57,558 nucleotides of DNA from contig NZ_WITC01000117.1 in assembly GCF_009601505.1 (NCBI RefSeq), positions 1 to 57,558 of the forward strand. The letters run 5' to 3'. The notes beneath the pieces are model-generated. The model ran no database searches, was not told the DNA's origin, and saw only the letters and a program-made list of their open reading frames with translations. The stretch comes from Sinorhizobium terangae. GTDB lineage: Bacteria; Pseudomonadota; Alphaproteobacteria; Rhizobiales; Rhizobiaceae. Of this stretch, positions 8,870-17,668 are shown piece after piece (the first letter of the stretch is position 1; each line of letters starts with the position of its first letter). The position numbers and the translations under genes are program-made.

Positions 8870-10400
8870 TTTATTCAGGTGGCATTGAGTTCTCCTTGGT
8901 AGACGGATCCACGGTCTGAGCCCACAGCAATTACCGGCCCGTCCTCGGGCCTGTACAACCTCACATCCGGTCGCCGCTTTCAGGGGCTGCACCATTCTCC
9001 CGCTTTCGACGGGCACAGGCTCAGGAGAGCGGGACCAATCTCAAGGTCGGCGGTTAAAGCCAAAAGGAATCCCGGGCCGTTCACCTGGATCCGTCAGGGC
9101 TGATCGGGCCCTGAGGATTAGAATCTGCGTTCCGTAGCAGTTATTGTGCTTCAGGCATTTTTCATGGCCGCTCCTTCGATTACGACGCCGGAGCTCACGT
9201 ACTTCCAGATTGCAACCAGCAACTTGCGAGCCAGAGCGACGATCATCGGCTTTTTGAGACGACCGCGGTTGCGCGCAATGCGTTCTTTGAACCATGACGT
9301 CAGCGCGGAGTTCGGTTGATGCCGCAGCCAAAGCCAGGCGAGCTCGATCATCGTCGCTCGCAGACGCGGATTACCCGCCTTCGAGACACCCTGCTCACGG
9401 TTGACGTTACCGCTTTGCCAAGGAGAAGGAGCAAGTCCTGCATAGGCCGCGACTTGCCGCCGGTTGTCGAAGTGTCGGAACAGACCCTCCGAGTAGAGTA
9501 TCGTCGCGAATTCGGGACCGATTCCCCTAATTCTTAGAAGCGCGGCCGCTCTTGTCGGTGTGTCGGCTGTTTTGCAGGACAGCAACGCATCTCGTTCGCC
9601 TTCCACAGCCTTGATTTGTGTGAGCAACAATTCGAGGCGATCGAGTTCTCGGCAGATTTCGGCTTTGAGGTGCTTCGACAGCATCCTGCCGTCTGCAGTT
9701 CGAAGCTCCTCCAGGCGCTGGCGGCGATCACGACGCAAAGGCTCGTACTCTCGAACGCCTTGAGTGAAGAGCAGCCCCCTTATGCGATTGACGTGGAAAA
9801 TACGCTCAGCAATCAGGGTCTTCCGCTCTCGCCCGAGCCGACGGATGTCTTCCTCTCGGCGGTAAGAAGTTTGACCATCGAGCAGGCACGCGGCTCACCA
9901 CGTTTCCAAGCCACTAGAGCGCGTATCAATGTTTCGCCGTCGATGCGATCCGTCTTCGCGCGGCGATGCCGGCGCGGCATGGCAATGGATGCTGCCTCTA
10001 CAATATGGCTCTCGATCCAGGCTTCCTTGCTGAGCACTCGCCCCAACCAGAAGCCATCGAGCCCAGCCTCTTGGATCACCACCAGCGGATAAAGCCTATC
10101 CCTACGCCGCTGCGCTTTCTGGCGAAGGGCGGCAAAACATGAGAACAAGCCGGCGATGTCGCCTCCGGTGACTGTATGGCGAGACATCTTTTCGCTTCCC
10201 GGCGAGAGAGCCGTTACGAGCCATGTCGATTTGCTCAATTCCAACGAAACGAAAATTGCTCCAAGATCGACGGGGGTAGCGGTCTGTGCTTGAGTTCGAT
10301 CTGCTGTCATCGGCATGATTGGCCTCCAGAGAGTTTTCTAGCGACCTCACTCTGCCATGGTGCAGGCCGCTATCCACTCCTGATGGGATCTCAAGGCGAA
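8870..10400 (-). mobile_element. IS110-family insertion sequence (approximate limits)
   Basis: The element is recognised by its transposase (9151-10316). IS110 elements have no clear terminal inverted repeats, and I could not set exact ends; the limits given are estimates from where the flanking sequence changes character. Downstream of the transposase, about 8895-9150 is non-coding, GC-rich and full of short inverted repeats, for example GGCCCGTCCTCGGGCC near 8936. IS110-family elements carry a structured bridge RNA in a non-coding flank, so this stretch or the shorter upstream flank (10317-10400) is where one would be sought. Confidence 0.6.
9151..10316 (-). pseudogene. IS110-family transposase, frameshifted
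   Basis: The N-terminal frame (10316-9813) has the DEDD RuvC-like half: LGAIFVSLELSKSTWLVTAL and HRRAKTDRIDGETLIRALVAW. It goes out of frame after MVKLLTAER near 9855. One base shift restores EEDIRRLGRERKTLIAERI and runs without a break into the C-terminal half ending at 9151. That half has the helix-hairpin-helix and serine-containing transposase_20 region: LRIRGIGPEFATILYSE, YAGLAPSPWQSG and VSKAGNPRLRATMIELAW. The joined protein would be about 388 residues, slightly above the usual length. The element is therefore probably inactive, unless the lost base is a sequencing error. IS110 transposases act as RNA-guided recombinases that leave no target duplication. Confidence 0.85.
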
Positions 10401-10578
10401 GGATCTGAAATGGCGCCTTACGGCCACTTTCCCGATGATCCGATGTCCAACGAGTATCGACGTATTGATGTGAATGGTCGTCCTACGATTGGCACCACTG
10501 GAGAAGATAGGCACAACGGCATCGGAAGACGGGCGGTCGGCGGGTAGCGAAGGCGCATCCGTCGATGACGCTTCTGAA

Positions 10579-11319
10579 TTACCGCCCCCAATAAGGTGCG
10601 CGCCAGCCGGCTTTAAGCGCCTGCGCTTCGTCGCAGAACCACCGTTCTCCTTCCTTGACGTCAATCTTGGTCTTCTTGTACCAAGGCGACCAAGGCGTAT
10701 GGTATATCAGCCCGTTTTCAGAAATGTTACCCTTAATCGGGCATCCGTCAGGGGCCTCCTGCAGCCCGAGTTGCCATCGTTGGGCGCGGTAGTTCCATGG
10801 AGCCGTTTCGCCGTCGGTGATCCAAACTCCGATTCTATTTTGGTGGGCCCGATTTTCGACATCGATATAGTCATTGGAATATTTGCGAAACGCCCAAGCA
10901 TGACCGCTCGCAACCATCGTTGCGTTGATGTCTTCGCCGCCGACCTTGCAGACCGCGATTGTCCTGCCGTAGCCATCTTGACCACGGTCATCGCAGTCGA
11001 CGGTTTGACCAAAGACAAGCTCTTCGAGAGCTGAGATGGCGGCCTTCCCGCAATCCCATGATTTTCCGTTCGGCTTGCTGCATTTTTGACCGGCCTCTGG
11101 CGCGTCGATCCCATGCAGTCGATAAACAATGCCATTCAGCTCTATCGTGTCGCCGTCAATTACTCGCGCCGGAGATGTCGCCCAAGCGTGGTCTCCAACG
11201 GCCCCTGTGAGGCAAAAAAGTACTCCCACCACGATTTCAAATCGGTGTTGAAGGAATCTAAGAATAAGCAACAAAAATTCCCTTGGCTCTACTGAATTCT
11301 CGGTACAGGCCTCATACAA
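10579..11319 (-). CDS. exported staphylococcal-nuclease-like protein
   Basis: The product contains an SNase domain of about 125 residues: ARVIDGDTIELNGIVYRLHG followed by IDAPE, then DDRGQDGYGRTIAVC and a MVASGHAWAFRKY helix. These carry the Asp/Arg/Glu positions typical of thermonucleases. A hydrophobic stretch ending in DHAWA just before the domain is a likely signal peptide, so the enzyme should act outside the cytoplasm. The C terminus (about 190-246) is a small Cys/Trp-rich tail starting GCPIKGNIS, of the kind found after many rhizobial SNases. The start is uncertain: the frame opens with a TTG at 11319, and a GTG at the head of VVGVLFCLTGAV is an alternative. It is the last gene of the Srf/PAN run, 45 bp after the PAN-SH3 gene. 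Degradation of extracellular nucleic acid is inferred. Confidence 0.8.
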   Translation of the reverse strand: MYEACTENSVEPREFLLLILRFLQHRFEIVVGVLFCLTGAVGDHAWATSPARVIDGDTIELNGIVYRLHGIDAPEAGQKCSKPNGKSWDCGKAAISALEELVFGQTVDCDDRGQDGYGRTIAVCKVGGEDINATMVASGHAWAFRKYSNDYIDVENRAHQNRIGVWITDGETAPWNYRAQRWQLGLQEAPDGCPIKGNISENGLIYHTPWSPWYKKTKIDVKEGERWFCDEAQALKAGWRAPYWGR

Positions 11320-11364
11320 GGGTGAGTACCATTTGTTTGGAAACTGCGCTCGCGCACAATTTTT

Positions 11365-12156
11365 TTAGCCAGCGTGCAGTCTCACCCAGTTTCGGTGAAC
11401 CCAGCCAGATTTGCACGGTCCGGTATAAGGTTGTGTCGAAATCCACCCTGTTGAGACATTACACTCTTGCCGCTGCTTTGAGTAGACGATACCCAGCCAC
11501 TTGCCCTTCTCGTTGCAGAGATACACTCGTTCGCCGTTATAGAGGCGATCGAGTTCAGCATAGTTGGCACCCGGACCGCTTCTGACTGCGAGAAAGCCGT
11601 CGCCTGCTGGGTCGAGTCCCTCGATCACACCGTTTGCGCCGCACGCGTCGAAGTCGGGATCGGCTTCGATCACAATAGGAATTTCGGGCTTCCGGCCGGG
11701 TCCTTGGTTCAGAGAGGCCGCCTTCTCGACGGCCCTTTCTCGAGCTGCCTCCCGTTCCACATCCAAAGCGCTGGTTTGAACCTCTTCCTGGCCTGGCGGC
11801 GGGGTTGGAACCCTATACCCCGCGATCGGATTGCGCGCTCCCGCATTCGAAGCCTGGTCTGGACGTGCGGACTCTATCGCGGCAAAGAGGCGGCATTGGT
11901 TCGTGAAGGCCCTATGATCAAAGCCGGCGCAGCCCCGCCTATCGGTACACAGCTTTCGGCAGTCATCAAGGGACTTCTTAAGTTCTGCGGACGTCAACCC
12001 GTCCAATGACGTTCCGGAATAGGGGAGAAGTTCGCCAATAGTAGCCTGTTGGGCAAGGAGCGAATGGACTGGGACAGAAAACAACAGGATGCAACAAAGA
12101 ACCGCTGTGGCGACAGTTGCCGCTATGCGTACCTTGAAGTGTCCAGACAGGCGCAT
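11365..12156 (-). CDS. exported PAN-domain protein with SH3-like C terminus
   Basis: ATG at 12156 is preferred because GGAGGGAGC stands right before it; an ATG 33 bases upstream is weaker. The 263-residue product has a signal peptide ending near LLAQQ. A PAN/Apple domain follows (about residues 40-115), with LLPYSGTSLDGLTSAE, a CRKLCTDRRGCAGFDH core, TNQCRLFAAI and the IAGYR end shared by all proteins of this cluster. After an acidic linker comes a bacterial SH3-like domain (about 180-263): FLAVRSGPGANYAELDRLYNG, several Cys, and WVHRNWVRL at the end. PAN domains bind protein or sugar and SH3b domains often bind cell wall peptides, so this looks like an exported wall-binding adhesion protein. 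Confidence 0.85.
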   Translation of the reverse strand: MRLSGHFKVRIAATVATAVLCCILLFSVPVHSLLAQQATIGELLPYSGTSLDGLTSAELKKSLDDCRKLCTDRRGCAGFDHRAFTNQCRLFAAIESARPDQASNAGARNPIAGYRVPTPPPGQEEVQTSALDVEREAARERAVEKAASLNQGPGRKPEIPIVIEADPDFDACGANGVIEGLDPAGDGFLAVRSGPGANYAELDRLYNGERVYLCNEKGKWLGIVYSKQRQECNVSTGWISTQPYTGPCKSGWVHRNWVRLHAG

Positions 12157-12222
12157 GCTCCCTCCAATCCCAAAACCAAACACTTTCATGGGGCCTCACC
12201 AGCGGGAGGCGCAGTGCATAGA

Positions 12223-13005
12223 TCAGCAACCATTGAGAGCCTTGATCTGGGAAATGAGCGTCTTCCCAAACGTGTAGACGGTAGTTACGTCTGCCCTGCC
12301 ACGGCAGCGCCTGCCCTGATCCGTAACGTACTCGTAGCTGACCCGAACTTCGTCGCGACTTCGGAGAGCCGTGCCGGTCAGGGTCAGCGGCTGTGACATC
12401 GCTCCGAAGAAGGACCGAATCGATACTACGTTGAACGGCCCTCTGCCGCGTTTCTCTGGAACAACATGAGCCGAAGCGCTTTCACCATCTGCCGCGGCAA
12501 GCGCGGAGTAGAAGGCGGTGACGGTTCTCATCGGATCGTAAGACGCTGCCAGCTCTTGAGCTCCGACTGCGGTCTTCTCGACCGCTCCTGCCTGATCTAC
12601 CTCTCGTTCAACATCTAATGTGCTGGTTTGAGCCCCTTCTTGATTCGGTGGCATGGTTGGGGCCCGATAACCCGCGATGGTGTTGCGCGTACCCGCATTC
12701 GAGGCCGGGTCGGGACGTGCGGACCCTATAGCGGCGAAGAGGCGGCATTGGTTCGTGGAGGTCTGATGATCAAATCCGACGCAACCCTGCCTGTCGACAC
12801 ACAGCTTGCGGCAATCATCGAGGGACATCGGAGCTGCCGCCGTCGTCAAGCCGCCGAGCGACGTTCCGGGATAGCTGAGGAGTTCAATGTCGGTCGTGGC
12901 TTCTTGGGCAAGGAGCACTCTGACCGGGATGGAAGACAAAAGGGTGCAACAAAGGAGTGCTGTGGCGACCTTTGCCGTTGTGCGTACCTTCCCAGACTGG
13001 CGCAT
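12223..13005 (-). CDS. exported PAN-domain protein with NTF2-like C terminus
   Basis: ATG at 13005 follows AAGGAGAGAGA, a strong ribosome binding site. The 260 residues comprise a signal peptide ending at VLLAQE, then one PAN domain at about 42-118 (YPGTSLGGLTTAA, CRKLCVDRQGCVGFDH, TNQCRLFAAIGSARPD, IAGYRAP). A low-complexity acidic linker follows, then a domain from about 158 to the end with MRTVTAFYSALAAADG, HVVPEKRGRGPF and a closing ALNGC. The second domain looks like the NTF2/SnoaL-like module found in conserved rhizobial proteins; ligand unknown. It is 36 bp from the next PAN gene and nearly identical to the preceding one over the PAN domain, which points to recent duplication within the cluster. 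Confidence 0.8.
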   Translation of the reverse strand: MRQSGKVRTTAKVATALLCCTLLSSIPVRVLLAQEATTDIELLSYPGTSLGGLTTAAAPMSLDDCRKLCVDRQGCVGFDHQTSTNQCRLFAAIGSARPDPASNAGTRNTIAGYRAPTMPPNQEGAQTSTLDVEREVDQAGAVEKTAVGAQELAASYDPMRTVTAFYSALAAADGESASAHVVPEKRGRGPFNVVSIRSFFGAMSQPLTLTGTALRSRDEVRVSYEYVTDQGRRCRGRADVTTVYTFGKTLISQIKALNGC

Positions 13006-13041
13006 TCTCTCTCCTTTATTGTTCGCGCTCCGCGTCCGACA

Positions 13042-13875
13042 TCACGGCCGTGGTTGAATCTTCGCACCGCTTTCCATCCCGCCTCTCGGGAACCGGTTGT
13101 CGGCGTGATCAAACAACCGACACTCGCGCTGCCTTCTCGAAAAGCTGAAGGCTATGCACTGTTCTCGATCCCAGCACATGCTCTCACATTGATCCCGTGA
13201 ATTCACGACGCGTGAATTGCCGATTTGGCTGCCGCTGATGACGTAGTCGCGATAGTATTCCATGACGACCGATGCGTTCCTGTAGCCGGGATGGGCCGTT
13301 CCGGCCAACACGCCCGTCGTCGCCCTCGGCTCGAGCCTGAGCTCGGCGGTCCCGCTCTTCAGGAAGCACTTCTGGTTCCATTCGTTGAACGTAAAGGCCC
13401 GGCATTCCTCGTTGCCGCGGCAGTAATCCTCGCACTCGGTCAGGGACGTGGCGGCCGCCTGGTCCAGATCAAACCCGAACAGGTCATAGTTCGCGTAGTG
13501 ATCGAAGGTACGGGGCGGTCGCGCGGCTGGCGTCGGCTCCCTGTATCCGGTTATTGGGTAACGCGTTCCCGCGGTTGATGCCGTATCCTCGCGGGCCGAA
13601 GCTATGCCTCCAAAGAGCCGGCATTGGTTCGTCGAAGAAGAATGGTCGAAGCCCACGCAACCTGACCTGTCGGTGCATAGCTTTCGGCATTTGTCGGGCG
13701 TCATCAGGACTTCCGCGGTCACCAGTCCGTTCAAAAAAGTTCCGGGATAATCGAGGAGTTCTCCGGCGTTCCCTGCTTCCTGGGCGGAGAGCGTTTGGGC
13801 CGATACGACCGTTATCACCGCGGCGACCACGGTGCGCACTATATTCGTCCAATCCAAGAAGACTACTTTGAACAT
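13042..13875 (-). CDS. exported protein with three PAN/Apple-like domains
   Basis: The start is set at the ATG at 13875 (MFKVVFLDWTN), which gives a normal signal peptide ending SAQTLSAQE; the longer frame to 13959 lacks one at its N terminus. In the 277-residue product the first PAN unit (about 38-112) is the cluster-type one with CRKLCTDRSGCVGFDH and TNQCRLFGGI. Two more divergent units follow: FDLDQAAATSLTECEDYC with ECRAFTFNEWNQKCFLKSG (about 130-185), and QIGNSRVVNSRDQCESMC with CIAFSFSRRQRECRLF (about 215-265). The repeated pattern of paired Cys indicates disulphide-bonded domains outside the cytoplasm. It is likely a binding protein; no catalytic motif was seen. Confidence 0.85.
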   Translation of the reverse strand: MFKVVFLDWTNIVRTVVAAVITVVSAQTLSAQEAGNAGELLDYPGTFLNGLVTAEVLMTPDKCRKLCTDRSGCVGFDHSSSTNQCRLFGGIASAREDTASTAGTRYPITGYREPTPAARPPRTFDHYANYDLFGFDLDQAAATSLTECEDYCRGNEECRAFTFNEWNQKCFLKSGTAELRLEPRATTGVLAGTAHPGYRNASVVMEYYRDYVISGSQIGNSRVVNSRDQCESMCWDREQCIAFSFSRRQRECRLFDHADNRFPRGGMESGAKIQPRP

Positions 13876-13969
13876 GCTTTTACTTTCACAAGACTCGACG
13901 GTTACGTTGGCAAGAGATCGACGATGGTTGATGTCGGCTGATTTTCCGGTGCGCCTCAATCTCCGTGGC

Positions 13970-14737
13970 CTATTGCGGGTCGAAACGCAGGTTGGCGTTC
14001 TCTCCGGTGGTGCTCCAGCTTTCGATATTGCAGTCCCTTCCTCGTTTGGGCGCGGCCCCGCGAAGGAAGAACGGAACCAACGACAACGGGTCGAACACCC
14101 CCTGCACCTCGTATTGGATGATGCCGCAGCGACTGCTGGTCAGCCGCGCGTTGCCAAAGAGGCTGCCGTCCGCGAGGGTACCCTTGAACAGGGTCGACCC
14201 GGGTCGGATGCCGACCTTCAGGAGCTGGTTCTTGGGGACGTCGTAGACGATCTCGATCTCGCTGCTGCCGTCCTCCTTGGGTTTCTGATGCAGGACCATG
14301 ACGCTACCGTTGTGGAGCCATGCAGATTGGCTCGGCTGGGGCAGGAGAGGCGGCGGCAGATTCACAGGAGCGTGGTACCCGGAGACCGCTTGCCGCGTCG
14401 ACGCGAACGAACCGCGCGACAGCCGCGCCGACGTGACGCTCGTGAACATCCGGCAGGTATTGGTGGCCGAGGCATGGTCGAAGCCGGCGCAACCCGAACG
14501 TTCGTAGCAAAGCCTTCTGCATCGCTCGAGCGGGTTGGGCAGTTCCGCCGATAAATCTCCGCTCAGGACCGTCTCAGGATACTCCAACAACTGCTGGGCA
14601 GATGCGGTACCGGACATTGGGAGCGAGGCTGCCACAAAAAGCAGCCACGTCAGCACGCGAAGCATAGCGCGGAAAGCGGCCCCGCATCGCGGCCGGGTAT
14701 CAGCTGACTTGCGTGAAGCGGCGCTGTCTCCTGTCAT
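13970..14737 (-). CDS. exported PAN-domain protein with unknown C-terminal domain
   Basis: AAGGGGGAC five bases before the ATG at 14737 supports this start, giving an arginine-rich extended n-region before the hydrophobic core MLRVLTWLLFVAASLP and cleavage after TASAQ. An internal ATG at 14665 would give a classical signal peptide without the extension. The PAN domain (about 50-125 of 255) has LLEYPETVLSGDLSAE, CRRLCYERSGCAGFDH, TNTCRMF and VSGYHAP. The remaining 120 residues form a probable beta-rich domain with an SEIEIVYDVPKNQLLKVG region and two Cys (SSRCGI, GRDCNIE). I do not recognise this domain. It is 50 bp downstream of the glycoside hydrolase gene. Confidence 0.8.
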   Translation of the reverse strand: MTGDSAASRKSADTRPRCGAAFRAMLRVLTWLLFVAASLPMSGTASAQQLLEYPETVLSGDLSAELPNPLERCRRLCYERSGCAGFDHASATNTCRMFTSVTSARLSRGSFASTRQAVSGYHAPVNLPPPLLPQPSQSAWLHNGSVMVLHQKPKEDGSSEIEIVYDVPKNQLLKVGIRPGSTLFKGTLADGSLFGNARLTSSRCGIIQYEVQGVFDPLSLVPFFLRGAAPKRGRDCNIESWSTTGENANLRFDPQ

Positions 14738-14788
14738 CTGCGGTCCCCCTTACGTTGGATGCGGCTGATTCATACCCCCATCGGCTTC

Positions 14789-15943
14789 CTACTCGGCTTT
14801 GGCTGACGAAGAACTTGGGTACAGGCTGTTCTTGAGGCGCGTAATCCTTCCGTAGGATTCCTTGATGCGGGCGAGGATGGTCGGATTGGCCCGCGCTTCC
14901 TTCAGGAGGAGGTCGGAAATACGGTCCGGAATTGTCGGATCGGGATGCTTGTCGTTGGCGAACACGAGCACGTCGTTGCCCGCGAGAACGGCCTGCCTGA
15001 CCGTGTCTTCGAAGCTTCGGGTGTTGATGATCGCTCCCATTTGCAAATCGTCGCTGATGATCACGCCCTTGAACCTCAGCTTCTTGCGCAAAAGTCCGAC
15101 AAGGGTCGCGGGAGACATGGAAGCCGGTGTACCCTCGGCACCCGGAATGTTCCTGTTGATGACGTGGGATGACATGATCATTTGGGCGTCGCCGCTGGCG
15201 ATCAGTTCGCGATACGGGGACAGTTCCAGGTCGCTCCACGACTGGGTGACGTCGACGATGCCCTTGTGTGTGTCCCCGGCGCTCGATCCGTGTCCGGGAA
15301 AATGTTTCAGGGCAGTCAGCATTCCGTTGCGGCGGTGGCCTTCGACGAATGCTCTGGCATAGGCGGAAACCATCTGCTCGTCCGACGAATAGCTGCGTCC
15401 GAGTCGGCCGATGATGGGGTTTTCGGGATTGGTATTTAGGTCGACGACTGGACCGAGGTTGAGGTTGAAGCCCCACGATGCGAGTCCGGCCGCCATCTTC
15501 CCGTACTCCACCTCGGCTGCGTCCGGTTCCATGTTTTGGGCGACCGAAGCCGCACTGGGACTCTCCCGGAAGCCGACCGCCTTGGTCAAACGTTCGATCC
15601 TGCCACCCTCCTGGTCGACGGCCACCAGCAGGGGAGCGAGAGACGCGCTTTGGAGGCGCTCGGTCAGCTCTTTGACTGCCTTATGGGTCCTGATGTTACG
15701 GCCGAGATACAGGACGCCGGTTATCCGCCCCTGCGCGGCTTGGTCGAGGACGATCTTGTAGCCCTCATCATCGGGTTTGTTGCCGACGAAACCGACCAGC
15801 ACCATCTGTCCGATCATCTGCCGAAGAATAATCTCGCCGCCGTCCTGTTTGGTTTTCGCCTCCTCGGCGTACGACCTTCCGCTTGCGAGCAGCGTGATCG
15901 CGGAGACGATCGCGATGATCAGCCGTGATATCCATTTCACCAT
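14789..15943 (-). CDS. exported glycoside hydrolase family 3, beta-N-acetylglucosaminidase-like
   Basis: ATG at 15943 is used because GAGGTGGGG stands just before it. The 384-residue product has a signal peptide ending GRSYAEE and then one GH3 catalytic domain. Diagnostic motifs are LLVAVDQEGGRIERL (about 107-121), KHFPGHGSSAGDTH with the His/Asp dyad typical of NagZ-type enzymes (about 212-225), and FKGVIISDDLQMGAI with the Asp nucleophile (about 290-304). NagZ removes N-acetylglucosamine from muropeptides in the cytoplasm, but this copy is predicted to be exported, so it would act on peptidoglycan strands or other GlcNAc polymers in the periplasm or outside. It sits in the middle of the PAN gene series, 10 bp from the next gene, and is the only clear enzyme among them apart from the terminal nuclease. 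Confidence 0.9.
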   Translation of the reverse strand: MVKWISRLIIAIVSAITLLASGRSYAEEAKTKQDGGEIILRQMIGQMVLVGFVGNKPDDEGYKIVLDQAAQGRITGVLYLGRNIRTHKAVKELTERLQSASLAPLLVAVDQEGGRIERLTKAVGFRESPSAASVAQNMEPDAAEVEYGKMAAGLASWGFNLNLGPVVDLNTNPENPIIGRLGRSYSSDEQMVSAYARAFVEGHRRNGMLTALKHFPGHGSSAGDTHKGIVDVTQSWSDLELSPYRELIASGDAQMIMSSHVINRNIPGAEGTPASMSPATLVGLLRKKLRFKGVIISDDLQMGAIINTRSFEDTVRQAVLAGNDVLVFANDKHPDPTIPDRISDLLLKEARANPTILARIKESYGRITRLKNSLYPSSSSAKAE

Positions 15944-15953
15944 GATCCCCACC

Positions 15954-16823
15954 TCAATCCCTGGCCGCGACGGGCCGGACGAATTGAGGCATCACCGTCC
16001 GGGTGATCTTGCGGGCGGACACCATGCCCTTGTTGCTGCGCACTGGATAGAGACTAAAACCCTGCTTCAGGAAACAACGGTCCGGGCGGGTGAAGGTGAC
16101 CCAGGTGAAGCCGCTGCAAATGCCGGATGCTTCGCAGTTCTGCTTGCACTGGTTGTATGACTCCGCGAAAGACTCTCCGAGATCGTTCCCTGGAAGATCG
16201 CTGAGGAGGAACAGCTCCCAATTCGCGGTCAATGCCAACGTGGCCTGAGACGGCTTCGCACGGAAATACATCCCCGAGGATACTCCCGCCACCGCCTGAA
16301 CGTACTCATATCCGGTCTTCAGGAAGCATCGGCTTTGTTCGCTGTTGAACGTAAAGGCACGGCACGAATTGTCTATTTCGCACCTGCTGGCGCACATGGA
16401 CACGTCGTACATTTCGAGGCCTTTCGGGACGAGGTCGCCTCCGTATAGGTCGACGCCCGTGAATTGGGCGAAATGCCAGGTCTCCAACTCTTCAGGGGGT
16501 GGCAGGTTCGACGGGTCGCGGTAGCCCGCGATCCTGGCGCGTGTACCAGCCGACGAGGCGAAGTCGGACTGGCCGGACGACACGGCCGCGAAAAGCCTGC
16601 ACATGTTGCTGGTGGACGAGTGGTCGAAGCCCACGCACCCCGAACGCTCTTCGCATATCCTGCGGCAATCGCCTCCGCTGCGGTTGAACTCCGCGCTGAC
16701 GAACCCTTTGAGCATCGTCTGCGGATACTCGAGGATGGCCGGGTCCGCCTGCTGCGCAGCGGCAGGAACGACAGTGCCTATCAGCGAAAGAATGGCAGCG
16801 AATGCAAGCTTACAAAATCTCAT
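15954..16823 (-). CDS. exported protein with three PAN/Apple-like domains
   Basis: The start at 16823 is chosen because GGAGACATTTTCAGT precedes the ATG and a compact signal peptide follows (cleavage near VVPAAAQ). The 289-residue protein has the cluster-type PAN domain first (about 28-105: LEYPQTMLKGFVSAEF, CRRICEERSGCVGFDH, SNMCRLFAAV, IAGYRDP). Two divergent Apple-like units follow: a unit with MCASRCEIDNSCRAFTFN and SRCFLKTG (about 135-185), and one with CKQNCEASGICSGFTW and DRCFLKQG (about 215-265). The layout matches the three-PAN protein at 13042-13875, so the two are probably paralogues. No enzyme motif is visible; binding to a polymer or partner surface is inferred. Confidence 0.85.
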   Translation of the reverse strand: MRFCKLAFAAILSLIGTVVPAAAQQADPAILEYPQTMLKGFVSAEFNRSGGDCRRICEERSGCVGFDHSSTSNMCRLFAAVSSGQSDFASSAGTRARIAGYRDPSNLPPPEELETWHFAQFTGVDLYGGDLVPKGLEMYDVSMCASRCEIDNSCRAFTFNSEQSRCFLKTGYEYVQAVAGVSSGMYFRAKPSQATLALTANWELFLLSDLPGNDLGESFAESYNQCKQNCEASGICSGFTWVTFTRPDRCFLKQGFSLYPVRSNKGMVSARKITRTVMPQFVRPVAARD

Positions 16824-16877
16824 ACTGAAAATGTCTCCTGCCCATGCCTCCACGGGCCTGATCACCGCATGTTGTTT

Positions 16878-17615
16878 CTATGGGTTGAGCGATCCCTCGC
16901 AGTAGGTACTGCCCAGGAAACTGTCCAACGAGTTCGCATGCGCCGACCCCGTGTTGCTTGCCTCGCGGCAGAGGGACGTCAGCAATGTCACGGCCTTCTC
17001 GTTGCCTTCCAGGGCAAGCTCGAAATACGACCTGGCCGCCTTGTTCGCGTCGATGGATGCGACCCGGTCGGACGCGAAGGTGCGCGGGTCGTACCACTGG
17101 GCGATTTCCAGCTTTGCTTCCGCGTTGCCCCGCTGCATGGAGAGCTGGATCGCCTGATTGCCGATATCCCGGTTTCCCTGGGCGAACGCGTCGTGGCTGA
17201 GGGCCAGTAATTCGTCCCCGTCGTTGTCGGATTGCTTCAGCTTTTCGAAACGTGCCGCAAGCGGCGGGTTGGTCGGCTCGTCGTATCCCGATATCAGAGC
17301 GCGCGTCTCGGCGAGCGATCCCGCTATCTTTCTGGCCGAGCCGACACTGGCGAAGATGCGGCACATGCCCTTCTCGGAGTAATCGAAGCCTGCGCATCCC
17401 GCGCGATCAATGCATATCCTTCGGCATTCCTCGACGGATTTAGGTACCTCCGCGCTGATCATCCCGGTGATCACCGTGTCGGGATAGTTGAACAACGGGT
17501 TTCCTGCCGAGCCGTCCTGCGCATAGGCGGAGGGAGCCACGAGGGCCAAGACCATCCACCCCGCGGACGTCAACCGGCACCCGAAGTTAAGAACCGTTAG
17601 TTTGAATTTGCGCAT
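16878..17615 (-). CDS. exported PAN-domain protein with Sel1-like C-terminal module
   Basis: ATG at 17615 has GGAGAG nine bases upstream and begins a signal peptide ending PSAYAQD; the frame is open to 17693 but overlaps the upstream gene. In the 245-residue product a PAN domain (about 40-115) has FNYPDTVITGMISAE, CRRICIDRAGCAGFDYSE and TRALISGYDEP. The C-terminal 120 residues match the tail of the next protein upstream (17669-18700) closely: KLKQSDNDGDELLALS, QRGNAEAK, AQWYDPRTF, YFELALEGN and STYCEGSL in the same order. This helical module looks like degenerate Sel1/TPR repeats. The gene joins the two halves of the cluster: PAN like its downstream neighbours, tail like its upstream neighbour. 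Confidence 0.85.
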   Translation of the reverse strand: MRKFKLTVLNFGCRLTSAGWMVLALVAPSAYAQDGSAGNPLFNYPDTVITGMISAEVPKSVEECRRICIDRAGCAGFDYSEKGMCRIFASVGSARKIAGSLAETRALISGYDEPTNPPLAARFEKLKQSDNDGDELLALSHDAFAQGNRDIGNQAIQLSMQRGNAEAKLEIAQWYDPRTFASDRVASIDANKAARSYFELALEGNEKAVTLLTSLCREASNTGSAHANSLDSFLGSTYCEGSLNP

Positions 17616-17668
17616 TTGTTTGTACTCTCCGGACGGATTGCGAAACCAGGAACCCCTCGGGCCCTCGG

